Positions 38,635 to 46,742 of a stretch of DNA of 64,000 nt are shown here, piece by piece (the first letter of the stretch is position 1; each line of letters begins with the position of its first letter). The stretch lies in the NCBI RefSeq assembly GCF_031177825.1, contig NZ_JAPSKE010000002.1, positions 62,001 through 126,000 of the forward strand, read 5' to 3'. Under the pieces are notes generated by a model. It did no database searches and was not told the origin of the DNA. It worked only from the letters and a program-made list of their open reading frames with translations. A program made the translations under genes and the position numbers. Origin of the DNA: Paenibacillus sp. (GTDB lineage Bacteria > Bacillota > Bacilli > Paenibacillales > YIM-B00363).

Positions 38635-38648
38635 TGAGTAATTACTCA
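38635..38648. promoter_or_regulatory. TetR-type operator 2
   Basis: The perfect dyad TGAGTAATTACTCA covers the expected transcription start just downstream of the -10 element, 49 bases centre to centre from operator 1. Confidence 0.75.
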
Positions 38649-38671
38649 TTTCCAGTTAAGGAGTGGATTGA

Positions 38672-39394
38672 ATGGATTCCGTCATTCGGCTGTCGCGGGT
38701 CGGCAGGACGTTCGGCGACCGCGCCATCGTCCGCGACGTCTCGTTCGACGTCCCGCCTGGTCGCATCTTCGGCTTGCTAGGCCCGTCCGGCGCCGGCAAG
38801 ACGACCGTCGTGAAGATAATCGCCGGCATCGAAAGCCCCACCTCCGGCGACGTCGAGCTGCTCGGCGAACGCATGCCGAAGCTGTCGCTCCAAATCCGCA
38901 TCGGTTACATGGCTCAATCGGACGCGCTCTACTCCGACTTGACCGGCGGCGAAAATCTCGACTTCTTCGCTTCGCTCTACGGTCTTCGCGGCGCGGCGAA
39001 GAAGCGGCGCTCGGATGCCGTCTTGGAGCTCGTCGGACTGTCCGCCGACCGGGGCAAGCGGGTGTCCCGCTACTCCGGAGGAATGAAACGCCGCCTCTCC
39101 CTCGCCGTCGCTCTGCTGCACGAGCCTGCCGTCCTGCTGCTCGACGAGCCCACGGTCGGCATCGACCCGCTGCTTCGGCGCGAAATTTGGGCGGAGCTGG
39201 AGCGCGTTCGCGCGGGCGGCACTTCCATCCTGGTGACCACCCACGTCATGGACGAAGCGGAGCATTGCGATACGCTCGCCCTGATGCGCGACGGCGCGCT
39301 TATCGCCGTCGGCTCGCCGGCGGAGCTGAAAGCCGCGGCCGGCGCCGCCACGATCGAGGAAGCGTTCCTTGCGTACGGGAGGGCTGTCTTATGA
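38672..39394 (+). CDS. ABC transporter ATP-binding protein (drug-type exporter)
   Basis: A 240-residue ATPase: Walker A GPSGAGKTTVV near residue 38, signature YSGGMKRRLSLAVAL, Walker B LLLDEPTVGIDP and H-loop TTHVMDEAE. It powers the ABC-2 permease encoded next, with an ATGA overlap. AAGGAGTGG lies ahead of ATG 38672. The operon also carries its TetR regulator, the common layout of inducible drug efflux systems. Substrate unknown. Confidence 0.93.
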   Translation: MDSVIRLSRVGRTFGDRAIVRDVSFDVPPGRIFGLLGPSGAGKTTVVKIIAGIESPTSGDVELLGERMPKLSLQIRIGYMAQSDALYSDLTGGENLDFFASLYGLRGAAKKRRSDAVLELVGLSADRGKRVSRYSGGMKRRLSLAVALLHEPAVLLLDEPTVGIDPLLRREIWAELERVRAGGTSILVTTHVMDEAEHCDTLALMRDGALIAVGSPAELKAAAGAATIEEAFLAYGRAVL

Positions 39395-40425
39395 ACCGCG
39401 TCGCCGCGTTGATCCTGCGCATTTTCCGCCAGTTCCTCCACGACAAGCGAACGATCGCGATGATGTTCGTCGCGCCGCTCGTCATTCTCACGCTCATGTC
39501 GCTCGTGTTCGACGGCGAACCCGACGAGCCTTCGCTGCTCGTCGTCGACGCGCCGGCCACCGTAGCGGAGCGGCTCGAAGCCGCCGGCGCGGAGGCCACG
39601 TCCGCTTCCGCGGCTGAAGCGGCGGAGGCGCTCGCCGCGGGCGAGGTCGACGCCGCGCTCTCGTTCGCCGGCGGGCGCCCTCGCGTCGCGCTCGAGGGGA
39701 GCGACCCGGCCAAGAGCCGGGCCGCGCTGCTGTTGATCGGCGAAGCGTTGGCCGGCGCCGGCGCCGGCGCTTCGGGTGCTTCCTTTGCCCCGGAGGTGGA
39801 ATACGTTCACGGTTCCGCGTCGTCCGTCCCGTTCGACTGGTTCGGTCCCGTCTTGATCGGCGTCTTCGCGTTCTTCTTCGTCTTCTTGATCGCGGGCATC
39901 GCATTCCTGCGGGAACGGACCGGCGGCACGCTCGAGCGGCTGCTCGTCTCCCCGCTCCGCCGCGGCGAAATCGTGCTCGGCTACGTGATCGGCTTCGGCC
40001 TCTTCACGCTGCTTCAAGCCGGATTGATCGCATGGTTCGCCGTTGATATACTGGATATGGTTTTGGTCGGATCGTTCGGGTACGTACTGCTGATCACCGC
40101 CTTGCTGGCGCTTGCCGCGCTGACGCTCGGCGTGTTCTTGTCGACGTACGCGGCGAACGAATTTCAGATGATCCAATTCATTCCGATCGTCATCGTGCCT
40201 CAGATTTTCTTCTGCGGGCTGTTCCCGCTCGAGACGATCCATCCGGCGCTTCGATGGATTTCGCACGTCATTCCGTTAACGTACGGCGCGGACGCGCTCC
40301 GCGAAGTGATGGTTCGCGGCGGCGGCTGGAGCGACATCGCCGTCGACGTATTCGCGCTGCTCGGCTTCGCCTTACTCTTCATGGCCGCGAACGCCATGGC
40401 GCTTCGGAAATATCGCAAGACATAA
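39391..40425 (+). CDS. ABC-2 type transporter permease
   Basis: A 344-residue membrane protein. One N-terminal segment follows LHDKRTIAMM, then an extracellular Ala/Glu-rich loop of about 120 residues, then five segments from residue 150 on, with the ABC-2 pattern FLRERTGGTLERLLVSPL and FPLETIHPALRWISHVIPLTYG. GGGAGGG lies ahead of ATG 39391, which overlaps the ATPase stop by four bases. An open frame running upstream into the ATPase gene is not used. Confidence 0.92.
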   Translation: MNRVAALILRIFRQFLHDKRTIAMMFVAPLVILTLMSLVFDGEPDEPSLLVVDAPATVAERLEAAGAEATSASAAEAAEALAAGEVDAALSFAGGRPRVALEGSDPAKSRAALLLIGEALAGAGAGASGASFAPEVEYVHGSASSVPFDWFGPVLIGVFAFFFVFLIAGIAFLRERTGGTLERLLVSPLRRGEIVLGYVIGFGLFTLLQAGLIAWFAVDILDMVLVGSFGYVLLITALLALAALTLGVFLSTYAANEFQMIQFIPIVIVPQIFFCGLFPLETIHPALRWISHVIPLTYGADALREVMVRGGGWSDIAVDVFALLGFALLFMAANAMALRKYRKT

Positions 40426-40452
40426 TTTACGCCGCGGGGAGGAGGGATCGCT

Positions 40453-41151
40453 ATGGATCGGTCGGAGAAAGACGATGCGGAAAGACGCGCGCAGGAGCGA
40501 TGGCTCGAGGAGCTGCTTCGCGCGGCGGAGGACGACCACCCGAAGATGACGGATAAGCAGGCGAGAATCGTGAACGCCGCGATCGAAATCTTTGCCGAGA
40601 AAGGGTACTCCGCCGCCTCCACGAGCGAAATCGCCTCCAAGGCGGGAGTCGCCGAGGGCACGATCTTCCGTCACTATAAGACGAAGAAGGAATTGTTGTT
40701 TTCGATCGTCTCTCCTCTCGTCGCCAAACTCGTCGCCCCTCTGGTGCTGAAGGATTTCTTTAAAGTGTTGGAGACGCCGTACCCGAACTACGAGAGCTTT
40801 CTGCGGGCGGTCATCCGCAACCGCTCCGAATTCGTGCGGAAGCATCTGCCGGCGCTGCGGATCATGCTGCAGGAGATTCCGTTTCACCCGGAGCTGCGGG
40901 AGCCTTATAAGGACGTAGTTGTCGAAGGCGTCCTGCCCCGGATCCGCCGAACGGTGGAACGGTTCCAAGCCGAAGGCGCTCTGCGCGCGGACTTCCCGTC
41001 CGACGCGGTCATCCGGCTGACGGTCACGTCGGCCATCGGTTTTTTGTTCGTCCGGCATATCTTAATGCCGGACTACCCATGGGATGAAGAGGCGGAGACG
41101 GAGCGTACGATCGACTTTTTGATGCACGGCCTGGCCGGCCCGCGGGGGTAA
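40453..41151 (+). CDS. TetR/AcrR family transcriptional regulator of the ABC operon
   Basis: A 232-residue repressor-type protein. The TetR helix-turn-helix is at residues 35-85 (IVNAAIEIFAEKGYSAASTSEIASKAGV), followed by a helical ligand-binding domain. It starts 28 bases after the permease with GGGGAGGAGG upstream. Because it is the last gene of the operon and two TGAGTNATTACTCA dyads flank the promoter, it most likely represses its own operon until the exported drug binds. Confidence 0.92.
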   Translation: MDRSEKDDAERRAQERWLEELLRAAEDDHPKMTDKQARIVNAAIEIFAEKGYSAASTSEIASKAGVAEGTIFRHYKTKKELLFSIVSPLVAKLVAPLVLKDFFKVLETPYPNYESFLRAVIRNRSEFVRKHLPALRIMLQEIPFHPELREPYKDVVVEGVLPRIRRTVERFQAEGALRADFPSDAVIRLTVTSAIGFLFVRHILMPDYPWDEEAETERTIDFLMHGLAGPRG

Positions 41152-41168
41152 CGCCCCGCGGGCTCTTG
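41138..41168 (+). terminator. Possible terminator over the TetR stop codon
   Basis: A 10-bp GC stem (GCCCGCGGGG and complement) with a six-base loop spans the stop codon and is followed by TCTTGT. The T run is weak. Confidence 0.4.
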
Positions 41169-41200
41169 TCGCCAGAGCCATAACCCTCTTCAATGCCGCC

Positions 41201-41447
41201 TTTAACCTCACATACGCGCTTAACTCTTTCTTTTCAACCGCCAACCGTCGCTTTAACCTCACATATGCGCTTATCTCTGCCTTTTCCCCCGCCAACCGCC
41301 GCTTTAACCTCACATGTGCGCTTATCTCTGCCTTTTCAACCGCCAACCGCCGCTTTAAACTCACATGTGCGCTTAGCTCTACCTTTTCACCCGCCAACCG
41401 TCGCTTTAACCTCACCTGTGCGCTTATCCGCCGTTTAACCGCCAACA
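41201..41447. repeat. 51-bp tandem repeat array (minisatellite), about five units
   Basis: TTTAACCTCACAT-type unit starts occur at 41201, 41252, 41303, 41354 and 41405, exactly 51 bases apart. Units share CGCTTA, CTCT, CTTTTC and CCGCCAACCG and differ at a few positions; unit 5 is shortened. Because 51 is a multiple of three, open frames exist on both strands (17-residue repeats), but neither has a good ribosome site. The array ends four bases before the stop codon of the nuclease-like gene. Confidence 0.9.
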
Positions 41448-41450
41448 TAC

Positions 41451-42161
41451 TTAAAACTTTATTACTTGTGGGTTACGTCCCCTCAAATAATGATCATTCT
41501 TCTGGTAGAACCTTACTCTTTTATCGCCGGTACCTGCAGATAAGATGAGTTGTTTCCCCACAAGCTCTCTAAGAAGCTTTCTCGCGGGATTTTCTGAAAT
41601 ACGTAATAACGCCATTACATCTTTGATAGTAAACGGTGAATGGTAAATACTATATTGAATTACCCGTTCCACCCACTCTTGTTTCTGAGTAGCTTTCGGC
41701 GCAATTGAAATCATCCGCCTCCTCAACAACTGCTGACATGCGAGAGGATACGCCTGTACATCGCTATACGCGATCCGCAGAACGTCCCACCCGAGCATGC
41801 GCAGTCCCGCATCGCGGCGGCGGTCGTCGGCGAAGCTCCAACGGGATGCATCTTTTTGGTGAGAGGCATATCCGTCCACCTCCAAGTCCGCCAAGACCGG
41901 GTATCGGATCATCGCGTGATCGAGATAGCGAGTCTTACCCAAACCATCTACAATCTCGTATTCCGGGATCAATGACTCTAACTCTCCGTAAACCGGCCAC
42001 CAGACTTCACGCAAAAAACGCGTCTCCGCACACGCTTGGTCATTCGGATCCGCCTTCGCCGCACGTCGTTCCAACTGCAGCCGGCGGTCCCCGGCGCTTT
42101 CCTTGAGGTGTTTCCGAAACCAGACTTCATACGCTTCATCGAAACTTTGGTCCAACTCCAT
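41451..42161 (-). CDS. DUF559-like PD-(D/E)XK nuclease-fold protein with C-terminal winged helix
   Basis: A 236-residue protein. Residues 78-135 match the DUF559/Vsr-type endonuclease pattern: LDH (Asp 81), LEVDGYASH (Glu 94, Asp 96, His 101), then DDRRRDAGLRMLGWDVLR. Residues 160-225 resemble a winged helix (YSPFTIKDVMALLRISENPARKLLREL-like arrangement). Such proteins may cut or repair DNA, but the target is unknown. The C-terminal third is visibly richer in A/T than neighbouring genes, hinting at a different history. It stands alone between the minisatellite and the leuCD terminator. Confidence 0.7.
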   Translation of the reverse strand: MELDQSFDEAYEVWFRKHLKESAGDRRLQLERRAAKADPNDQACAETRFLREVWWPVYGELESLIPEYEIVDGLGKTRYLDHAMIRYPVLADLEVDGYASHQKDASRWSFADDRRRDAGLRMLGWDVLRIAYSDVQAYPLACQQLLRRRMISIAPKATQKQEWVERVIQYSIYHSPFTIKDVMALLRISENPARKLLRELVGKQLILSAGTGDKRVRFYQKNDHYLRGRNPQVIKF

Positions 42162-42251
42162 CGCAACCGCCCCTCCCGGAAAGAAAAGTGTTCACGCGCC
42201 AAACTTCATTCGCCTCGACGAAACTTCCAGTTCCCCAGAAAACCGAAAAAC

Positions 42252-42287
42252 AAAAAGCGCCGCCCCCCGGAATCCGGGAGACAGCGC
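42252..42287 (-). terminator. Terminator of leuCD
   Basis: A GC stem (GCGC and CCCGG arms around ATT) followed on the minus strand by TTTTTGTTTTTC, about 36 bases past the leuD stop. Confidence 0.8.
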
Positions 42288-42322
42288 ATGCTTTGCACTG
42301 ACGCATACAACGTCGTATTCGA

Positions 42323-42910
42323 TTACGCGCGAGCCGCTTCGTACGCGGAGATCTTGTCTTCGTGCTGCAGCGTCAGGCCGATGTCGTCGAGACCTTGCAG
42401 CAGGAACTGGCGGCGGTGCTCGTCGAGATCGAACGCGATCGACAGGCCGTACTCGTCCGCGATCGTCTTGTTTTCGAGGTCGACCGTCAGCTTGTAGCCA
42501 TCGTGCTTCGCCGTGCGTTGGAACAAGTCTTCGACTTGCGCTTCGGACAGCTTGATCGGCAGAATGCCGTTCTTGAAGCAGTTGTTATAGAAAATGTCCG
42601 CGAACGACGGAGCGATGACCACGTTAAACCCGTAGTCGAGGATCGCCCACGGCGCGTGCTCGCGGGACGAGCCGCAGCCGAAGTTCGCGCGGGAGATCAG
42701 AACGGACGCGCCTTGGTAGCGCGGCTGGTTCATCGGGAAGCTCTCGATCACGTTCCCGCTCTCGTCCCAGCGCCATTCGAAGAACAAAAATTGGCCGAAA
42801 CCGGTGCGCTCGATGCGCTTTAGAAATTGCTTCGGAATGATCGCGTCCGTATCGACGTTGACGCGATCGACCGGGCAAACGAGTCCTGTAGACTTCGTGA
42901 ATGCTTGCAT
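42323..42910 (-). CDS. leuD: 3-isopropylmalate dehydratase small subunit
   Basis: A 195-residue subunit that completes the active site of isopropylmalate isomerase in leucine synthesis. It shows [14 protein letters not shown] near residue 20, [28 protein letters not shown] near residue 75 and NGILPI. It lies 15 bases after leuC, as usual. leuA and leuB are not in the window. Confidence 0.96.
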   Translation of the reverse strand: MQAFTKSTGLVCPVDRVNVDTDAIIPKQFLKRIERTGFGQFLFFEWRWDESGNVIESFPMNQPRYQGASVLISRANFGCGSSREHAPWAILDYGFNVVIAPSFADIFYNNCFKNGILPIKLSEAQVEDLFQRTAKHDGYKLTVDLENKTIADEYGLSIAFDLDEHRRQFLLQGLDDIGLTLQHEDKISAYEAARA

Positions 42911-42925
42911 GTTCGTATATCCCCC

Positions 42926-44350
42926 TTACACGGTTACCGGTTCGGATTTGAAATTCCAGTCGCGCACGTCGACGAAACGTCCTTTGATCGCAGCCGCCGC
43001 AGCCATCTCCGGCGAAACGAGGTGCGTGCGTCCGCCGCGGCCTTGACGGCCTTCGAAGTTGCGGTTCGACGTCGAAGCGCAGCGGTCGCCCGGCGACAAG
43101 ACGTCCGGGTTCATCGCGAGGCACATCGAGCAGCCGGCGTCGCGCCATTCGAAGCCCGCTTCGGTAAACACTTTATCCAAGCCTTCCTTCTCGGCTTGAA
43201 TCTTGACGCGGCCCGAGCCCGGAACGACGATCGCCGTTACGTTCGGCGACACCTTGTAGCCGCGAGCGACTTTCGCCGCCGCGCGCAGGTCCTCGATGCG
43301 GCCGTTCGTGCAGGAGCCGATGAACACGTAGTTGATCGCGACTTCCGTCATCGGCGTGCCCGGCTTCAAATCCATGTATTCCAGCGCCTTCTCGGCCGCT
43401 TTGCGCTCGTTCTCCGTCGCGAAGTCGGCAGGATTCGGCACCGACGCGAGCACGTTCGTGCCCATGCCCGGCGACGTGCCCCACGTCACTTGCGGGATCA
43501 ACGCCGAAGCGTCGAACTCGACGACGCGGTCGTAAGATGCGCCTTCGTCCGTAACGAGCGACTTCCACTTCTCGACGGCTGCGTCGAATTCCGCGCCGGC
43601 AGGCACGTGTTGACGGCCGCGCAAATATTCGAACGTCGTCTCGTCCGGAGCGATCATGCCCGCGCGGGCGCCGCCCTCGATCGACATGTTGCACACCGTC
43701 ATGCGCTGCTCCATGGTCAACCCGCGGATCGCTTCGCCCGTATACTCGATGACGTAGCCCGTCGCGAAGTCCGTGCCGTATTGCGCGATGATGCCGAGGA
43801 TCAAGTCCTTCGCCGTCACGCCCGCCGGCAGCTTTCCGTTCACGCGCACTTCCATCGTCTTCGGCTTCGACTGCTGCAGACATTGCGTCGCGAGCACGTG
43901 CTCGACCTCGGACGTCCCGATGCCGAACGCGAGCGCGCCGAACGCGCCGTGCGTCGACGTATGCGAGTCGCCGCATACGATCGTCTTGCCCGGATGCGTC
44001 AAGCCGAGCTCCGGCCCCATCACGTGAACGACGCCCTGGTCGATCGAGTTCAGGTCGTACAGCGTCACGCCGAAATCTTGCGCGTTCTTCGTCAGCGTGT
44101 CGACCTGCTGCTTCGAGATCGGATCCGCGATGTTGAAGCGGTCCTTCGTCGGCACGTTGTGGTCCATCGTCGCGAACGTCAAGTCCGGACGGCGCACCTT
44201 CCGGCCGGCGAGGCGGAGACCCTCGAACGCCTGCGGGCTCGTTACTTCGTGCACCAGATGCAAGTCGATATAGATGATGCTAGGTTTGCCTTCTTCTTGA
44301 TGAATGACGTGATTGTCCCAAATTTTTTCGAACAATGTACGTTTCGCCAT
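42926..44350 (-). CDS. leuC: 3-isopropylmalate dehydratase large subunit
   Basis: A 474-residue aconitase-family enzyme that isomerises 2- to 3-isopropylmalate with a 4Fe-4S cluster. Cluster ligands lie in GSCTNGR and in CSMCLAMN; other markers are [28 protein letters not shown] and [14 protein letters not shown]. Start ATG 44350 follows AGAGGTG; the frame remains open to 44422 across the divergent promoter region, which is why I reject the longer form. A LysR gene is transcribed divergently. Confidence 0.96.
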   Translation of the reverse strand: MAKRTLFEKIWDNHVIHQEEGKPSIIYIDLHLVHEVTSPQAFEGLRLAGRKVRRPDLTFATMDHNVPTKDRFNIADPISKQQVDTLTKNAQDFGVTLYDLNSIDQGVVHVMGPELGLTHPGKTIVCGDSHTSTHGAFGALAFGIGTSEVEHVLATQCLQQSKPKTMEVRVNGKLPAGVTAKDLILGIIAQYGTDFATGYVIEYTGEAIRGLTMEQRMTVCNMSIEGGARAGMIAPDETTFEYLRGRQHVPAGAEFDAAVEKWKSLVTDEGASYDRVVEFDASALIPQVTWGTSPGMGTNVLASVPNPADFATENERKAAEKALEYMDLKPGTPMTEVAINYVFIGSCTNGRIEDLRAAAKVARGYKVSPNVTAIVVPGSGRVKIQAEKEGLDKVFTEAGFEWRDAGCSMCLAMNPDVLSPGDRCASTSNRNFEGRQGRGGRTHLVSPEMAAAAAIKGRFVDVRDWNFKSEPVTV

Positions 44351-44434
44351 TCCCGTCACCTCTCCCGTTTTCGCGATAATTGCAATTTCCTCTATAACGT
44401 ATCCTATCATTTCTTTCGTCATTGTTCCAAGATA

Positions 44435-44467
44435 TAATATCTATATATTTGATTGGTAATATCTATA
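44435..44467. promoter_or_regulatory. Direct repeat in the leuC/LysR divergent promoter region
   Basis: TAATATCTATA occurs at 44435-44445 and again at 44457-44467, exactly 22 bases apart, in an AT-rich gap of 133 bases. TATAAT at 44433 is a possible -10 for the LysR gene. Two sites on the same helix face suit a multimeric LysR regulator. Confidence 0.5.
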
Positions 44468-44483
44468 AGGGGGTCTACCGACC

Positions 44484-45395
44484 TTGGAATTTCGACAACT
44501 CGGGTACGCCGTACAAATTTATAATGAAAAGAATTTCTCCCGCGCCGCGGAAAAGCTCCACATCGCGCAGCCTTCCTTAAGCCAGCAGCTCGCGAAGCTC
44601 GAGAAGGAGCTCGGCGTCACGCTGTTTCACCGGACGACGAACGCCGTGGAGCCGACGCACGCGGGGGAAATTTTCGTAAATAAAGCCCAGGTCATCCTCG
44701 ACCTCGTCGAGCAGCTGCGGAGCGAGATGAACGACATTTCGAATTTGCGAAAAGGAAAGCTCGTCGTCGGCACCCTCCCGATCACCGGCTCCCACATTTT
44801 GCCGCTCGTCCTGCCCGCTTTCGCGAAACGCCATCCCGGCATCGAAATTTCGCTCGTCGAAGACACCAGCGCCAACCTGGAGCAGCTGACGTCGTCCGGC
44901 GCCGTCGACCTTGCGCTGCTCTCCCTGCCGATCGAGGAGACGACGCTCGACTACCGTCCCTACGCCACGGAAGAAATTTGCCTCGCCGTGCCCCAGACGC
45001 ACGAGCTGGCGGCGGCCCCGGAGCCGATTCCGGTACGTTCGCTTGCGGACGAGTCGTTCATCGTGCTCAAGAAGGGCCAGGGCTTCCGCCAAATTACGTC
45101 GGACATTTGCGCCGAAGCCGGCTTCGCGCCCCGCATCGTGTTCGAGAGCAGCAACATCGAGACGGTCATGTCGCTCGTCGCCGCCGGCATGGGCGTCGCC
45201 TTCATCCCGAACATGATCGCCGCGTCGAAGAAGGGCAAGTACGTCCCCGTCTTCAAATCGCTGACCGATCCGACGCCGAGCCGCACGCTCGTCATCGCCG
45301 AACGCCGCGGCCGCTACTTCACGAAGGCGGCGGAGGCGTTCATCGAGACGCTGATGGAAGTGACCGCGTCGGAACGCGACGCGCGCAAAGCATAA
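44484..45395 (+). CDS. LysR family transcriptional regulator divergent from leuCD
   Basis: A 303-residue regulator: N-terminal helix-turn-helix (residues 1-60, FSRAAEKLHIAQPSLSQQLAKLE) and a periplasmic-binding-like effector domain (KGKLVVGTLPITGSHILP, SSNIETVMSLVAAGMGVAFIPN). It begins with TTG 44484; AAGGGGG lies ten bases upstream and the sequence aligns from this residue. Its position suggests control of leuCD, an inference from neighbourhood. CysL/CysB-like or CatR-like roles cannot be excluded. Confidence 0.9.
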   Translation: MEFRQLGYAVQIYNEKNFSRAAEKLHIAQPSLSQQLAKLEKELGVTLFHRTTNAVEPTHAGEIFVNKAQVILDLVEQLRSEMNDISNLRKGKLVVGTLPITGSHILPLVLPAFAKRHPGIEISLVEDTSANLEQLTSSGAVDLALLSLPIEETTLDYRPYATEEICLAVPQTHELAAAPEPIPVRSLADESFIVLKKGQGFRQITSDICAEAGFAPRIVFESSNIETVMSLVAAGMGVAFIPNMIAASKKGKYVPVFKSLTDPTPSRTLVIAERRGRYFTKAAEAFIETLMEVTASERDARKA

Positions 45396-45458
45396 GTCGG
45401 CTACCCCGCGCATACATTCCTAGTAACTCTTGTCCACCAAACCGAAGGAATGATTGCG

Positions 45459-45809
45459 ATGACTACCCAAACGACGCGCCACCTCCTGACGGAGACGATC
45501 ATCGACGAATTGCAGCTGCTGCCCGAGCTGCTGCGCAAAGCCGAGATGCGATATTACGGCGCGCAGCACGCGCTTGCCGAGAAGCGCGGTCGACTCGCCG
45601 ACGCAGAGTCCGCCTGGCCATTGACGGACGCCGCGCCGTACAACGACGAAGCGGCCCGGCTCGCGGCGTTCCGCGCGTATACCGGGCCGCTCCACGCGGA
45701 CATTCGTCAGGCGCAGGCCGAAGTCGACCGGCTGAAGGCGGAGGTCGACTTCCTGCTGCGCCGCCACGACAACTACCGCGTCATGGCGACATTGCTCTCG
45801 AACGGTTAG
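45459..45809 (+). CDS. Small helical protein of unknown function
   Basis: A 116-residue protein (119 if ATG 45450 is used). ATG 45459 is preferred because AAGGA lies nine bases upstream, while it abuts 45450. The sequence is rich in Ala, Glu, Arg and Leu with heptad-like spacing (residues 30-60 and 80-105), so a short coiled coil or helical bundle is likely. No membrane segment and no known domain recognised. Its stop overlaps that of the convergent mtnU-like gene. Confidence 0.65.
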   Translation: MTTQTTRHLLTETIIDELQLLPELLRKAEMRYYGAQHALAEKRGRLADAESAWPLTDAAPYNDEAARLAAFRAYTGPLHADIRQAQAEVDRLKAEVDFLLRRHDNYRVMATLLSNG

Positions 45810-46591
45810 TACAGTTCGGGTCGGCGGTCCTGGAACACCGGGATCGTGCCGCGGACGCGGTCCGCTTCGGCGAGATCGAGCGTCGCGCGCAGGATCGCTT
45901 CCTCTTCCCCGCCTTCGGCGAGCACGTCGCCCCACGGCGAGATGATCATCGAGTTGCCGAAAAACTCGTTGCCGCGGCTGACGCCCACTCGATTGCACGC
46001 GACGACGAACATTTGGTTTTCGATCGCTCGCGCCAGCAGCAGCGTGCGCCAATGATGCAGCCGCGGCTTCGGCCACTGCGCCGGCACGAACAGCACCTTC
46101 GCGCCGTCGAGCGCGAGACGCCGAGTCAGCTCGGGGAAGCGGATGTCGTAGCACACCATCATGCCCGCGGCGTCGCCGTCGATGGCGAGCCGGCCGAGCT
46201 CGCCGCCTTGCTTCAGGTACTTCTCTTCTTCCATTAACCGAAACAGATGGATCTTCGAGTATTCCGACGTGCGCGCGCCCGTGCGGTCGTAGACGAAGAT
46301 CGTATTTTTCACGCCGCCTTCCGCCCGGTTCGCCACCGAGCCCGCGACGACGTTCACGCCGTGCTTCGCCGCGAAAGCGGACATCATCGCGTGCGTCGGT
46401 TCGCCGTTCTCGTCGGCGATCTCTTCTATATTTTCCAAAGAATATCCCGTATTCCACATCTCCGGCAGGACGAGCACGTCCGGCTTCTCCGCGCCGCCGT
46501 TCACGGCTTCCTCCATCCGGGCCAGCGCCCGCTCCCGGTTCCGTTCCGGTTCTCCGATCGACACGTCCATTTGAATGACCGCGACTTTCAT
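45806..46591 (-). CDS. mtnU: Carbon-nitrogen hydrolase, probable omega-amidase of methionine salvage
   Basis: A 261-residue nitrilase-family enzyme with the Glu-Lys-Cys triad in LPEMWNTGY, SKIHLF and VCYDIRFPEL. In Bacillus the mtnU product lies beside mtnE and is thought to hydrolyse 2-oxoglutaramate left after glutamine donates its amino group. The same pairing is seen here, in divergent orientation. Start ATG 46591 gives the usual MKVAVIQMD beginning; a longer frame to 46642 is possible. The assignment rests on family plus context. Confidence 0.85.
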   Translation of the reverse strand: MKVAVIQMDVSIGEPERNRERALARMEEAVNGGAEKPDVLVLPEMWNTGYSLENIEEIADENGEPTHAMMSAFAAKHGVNVVAGSVANRAEGGVKNTIFVYDRTGARTSEYSKIHLFRLMEEEKYLKQGGELGRLAIDGDAAGMMVCYDIRFPELTRRLALDGAKVLFVPAQWPKPRLHHWRTLLLARAIENQMFVVACNRVGVSRGNEFFGNSMIISPWGDVLAEGGEEEAILRATLDLAEADRVRGTIPVFQDRRPELY

Positions 46592-46677
46592 GCGTTTCTC
46601 GTTCCCCTTTGCGCCACTATGCGAATGGTTTTCCCCCATCATACGCTACCCGCCGCCGATGTCAAGACGTCTAACGG

Positions 46678-46706
46678 TATACAGCGGTTGGCGTTTTTGA
46701 TAAGAT
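46678..46706 (+). promoter_or_regulatory. Candidate sigma-A promoter of mtnE
   Basis: TATACA and TAAGAT separated by 17 bases, 37 bases upstream of mtnE. The gap to mtnU holds no SAM-riboswitch (S-box) signature that I could find. Confidence 0.45.
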
Positions 46707-46742
46707 TAATAGCATTTACGTGATAGACGGAGGCAATGGAAG

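Noticed and set aside
41201..41447. CRISPR array
   Set aside because: Units are directly adjacent with no unique spacers, the period is uniform because the whole unit repeats, and no cas gene is present.
41062..41448. 128-residue minus-strand and 81-residue plus-strand frames in the repeat array
   Set aside because: Both exist because the 51-base unit keeps phase. Neither has a convincing ribosome site, and the minus frame runs into the TetR gene.
42827..44437. 536-codon plus-strand frame over leuC
   Set aside because: Antisense shadow of leuC; no recognisable protein.
46592..46742. SAM riboswitch ahead of mtnE/mtnU
   Set aside because: The 151-base gap shows none of the conserved S-box segments and no terminator hairpin; only a promoter-like element is seen.
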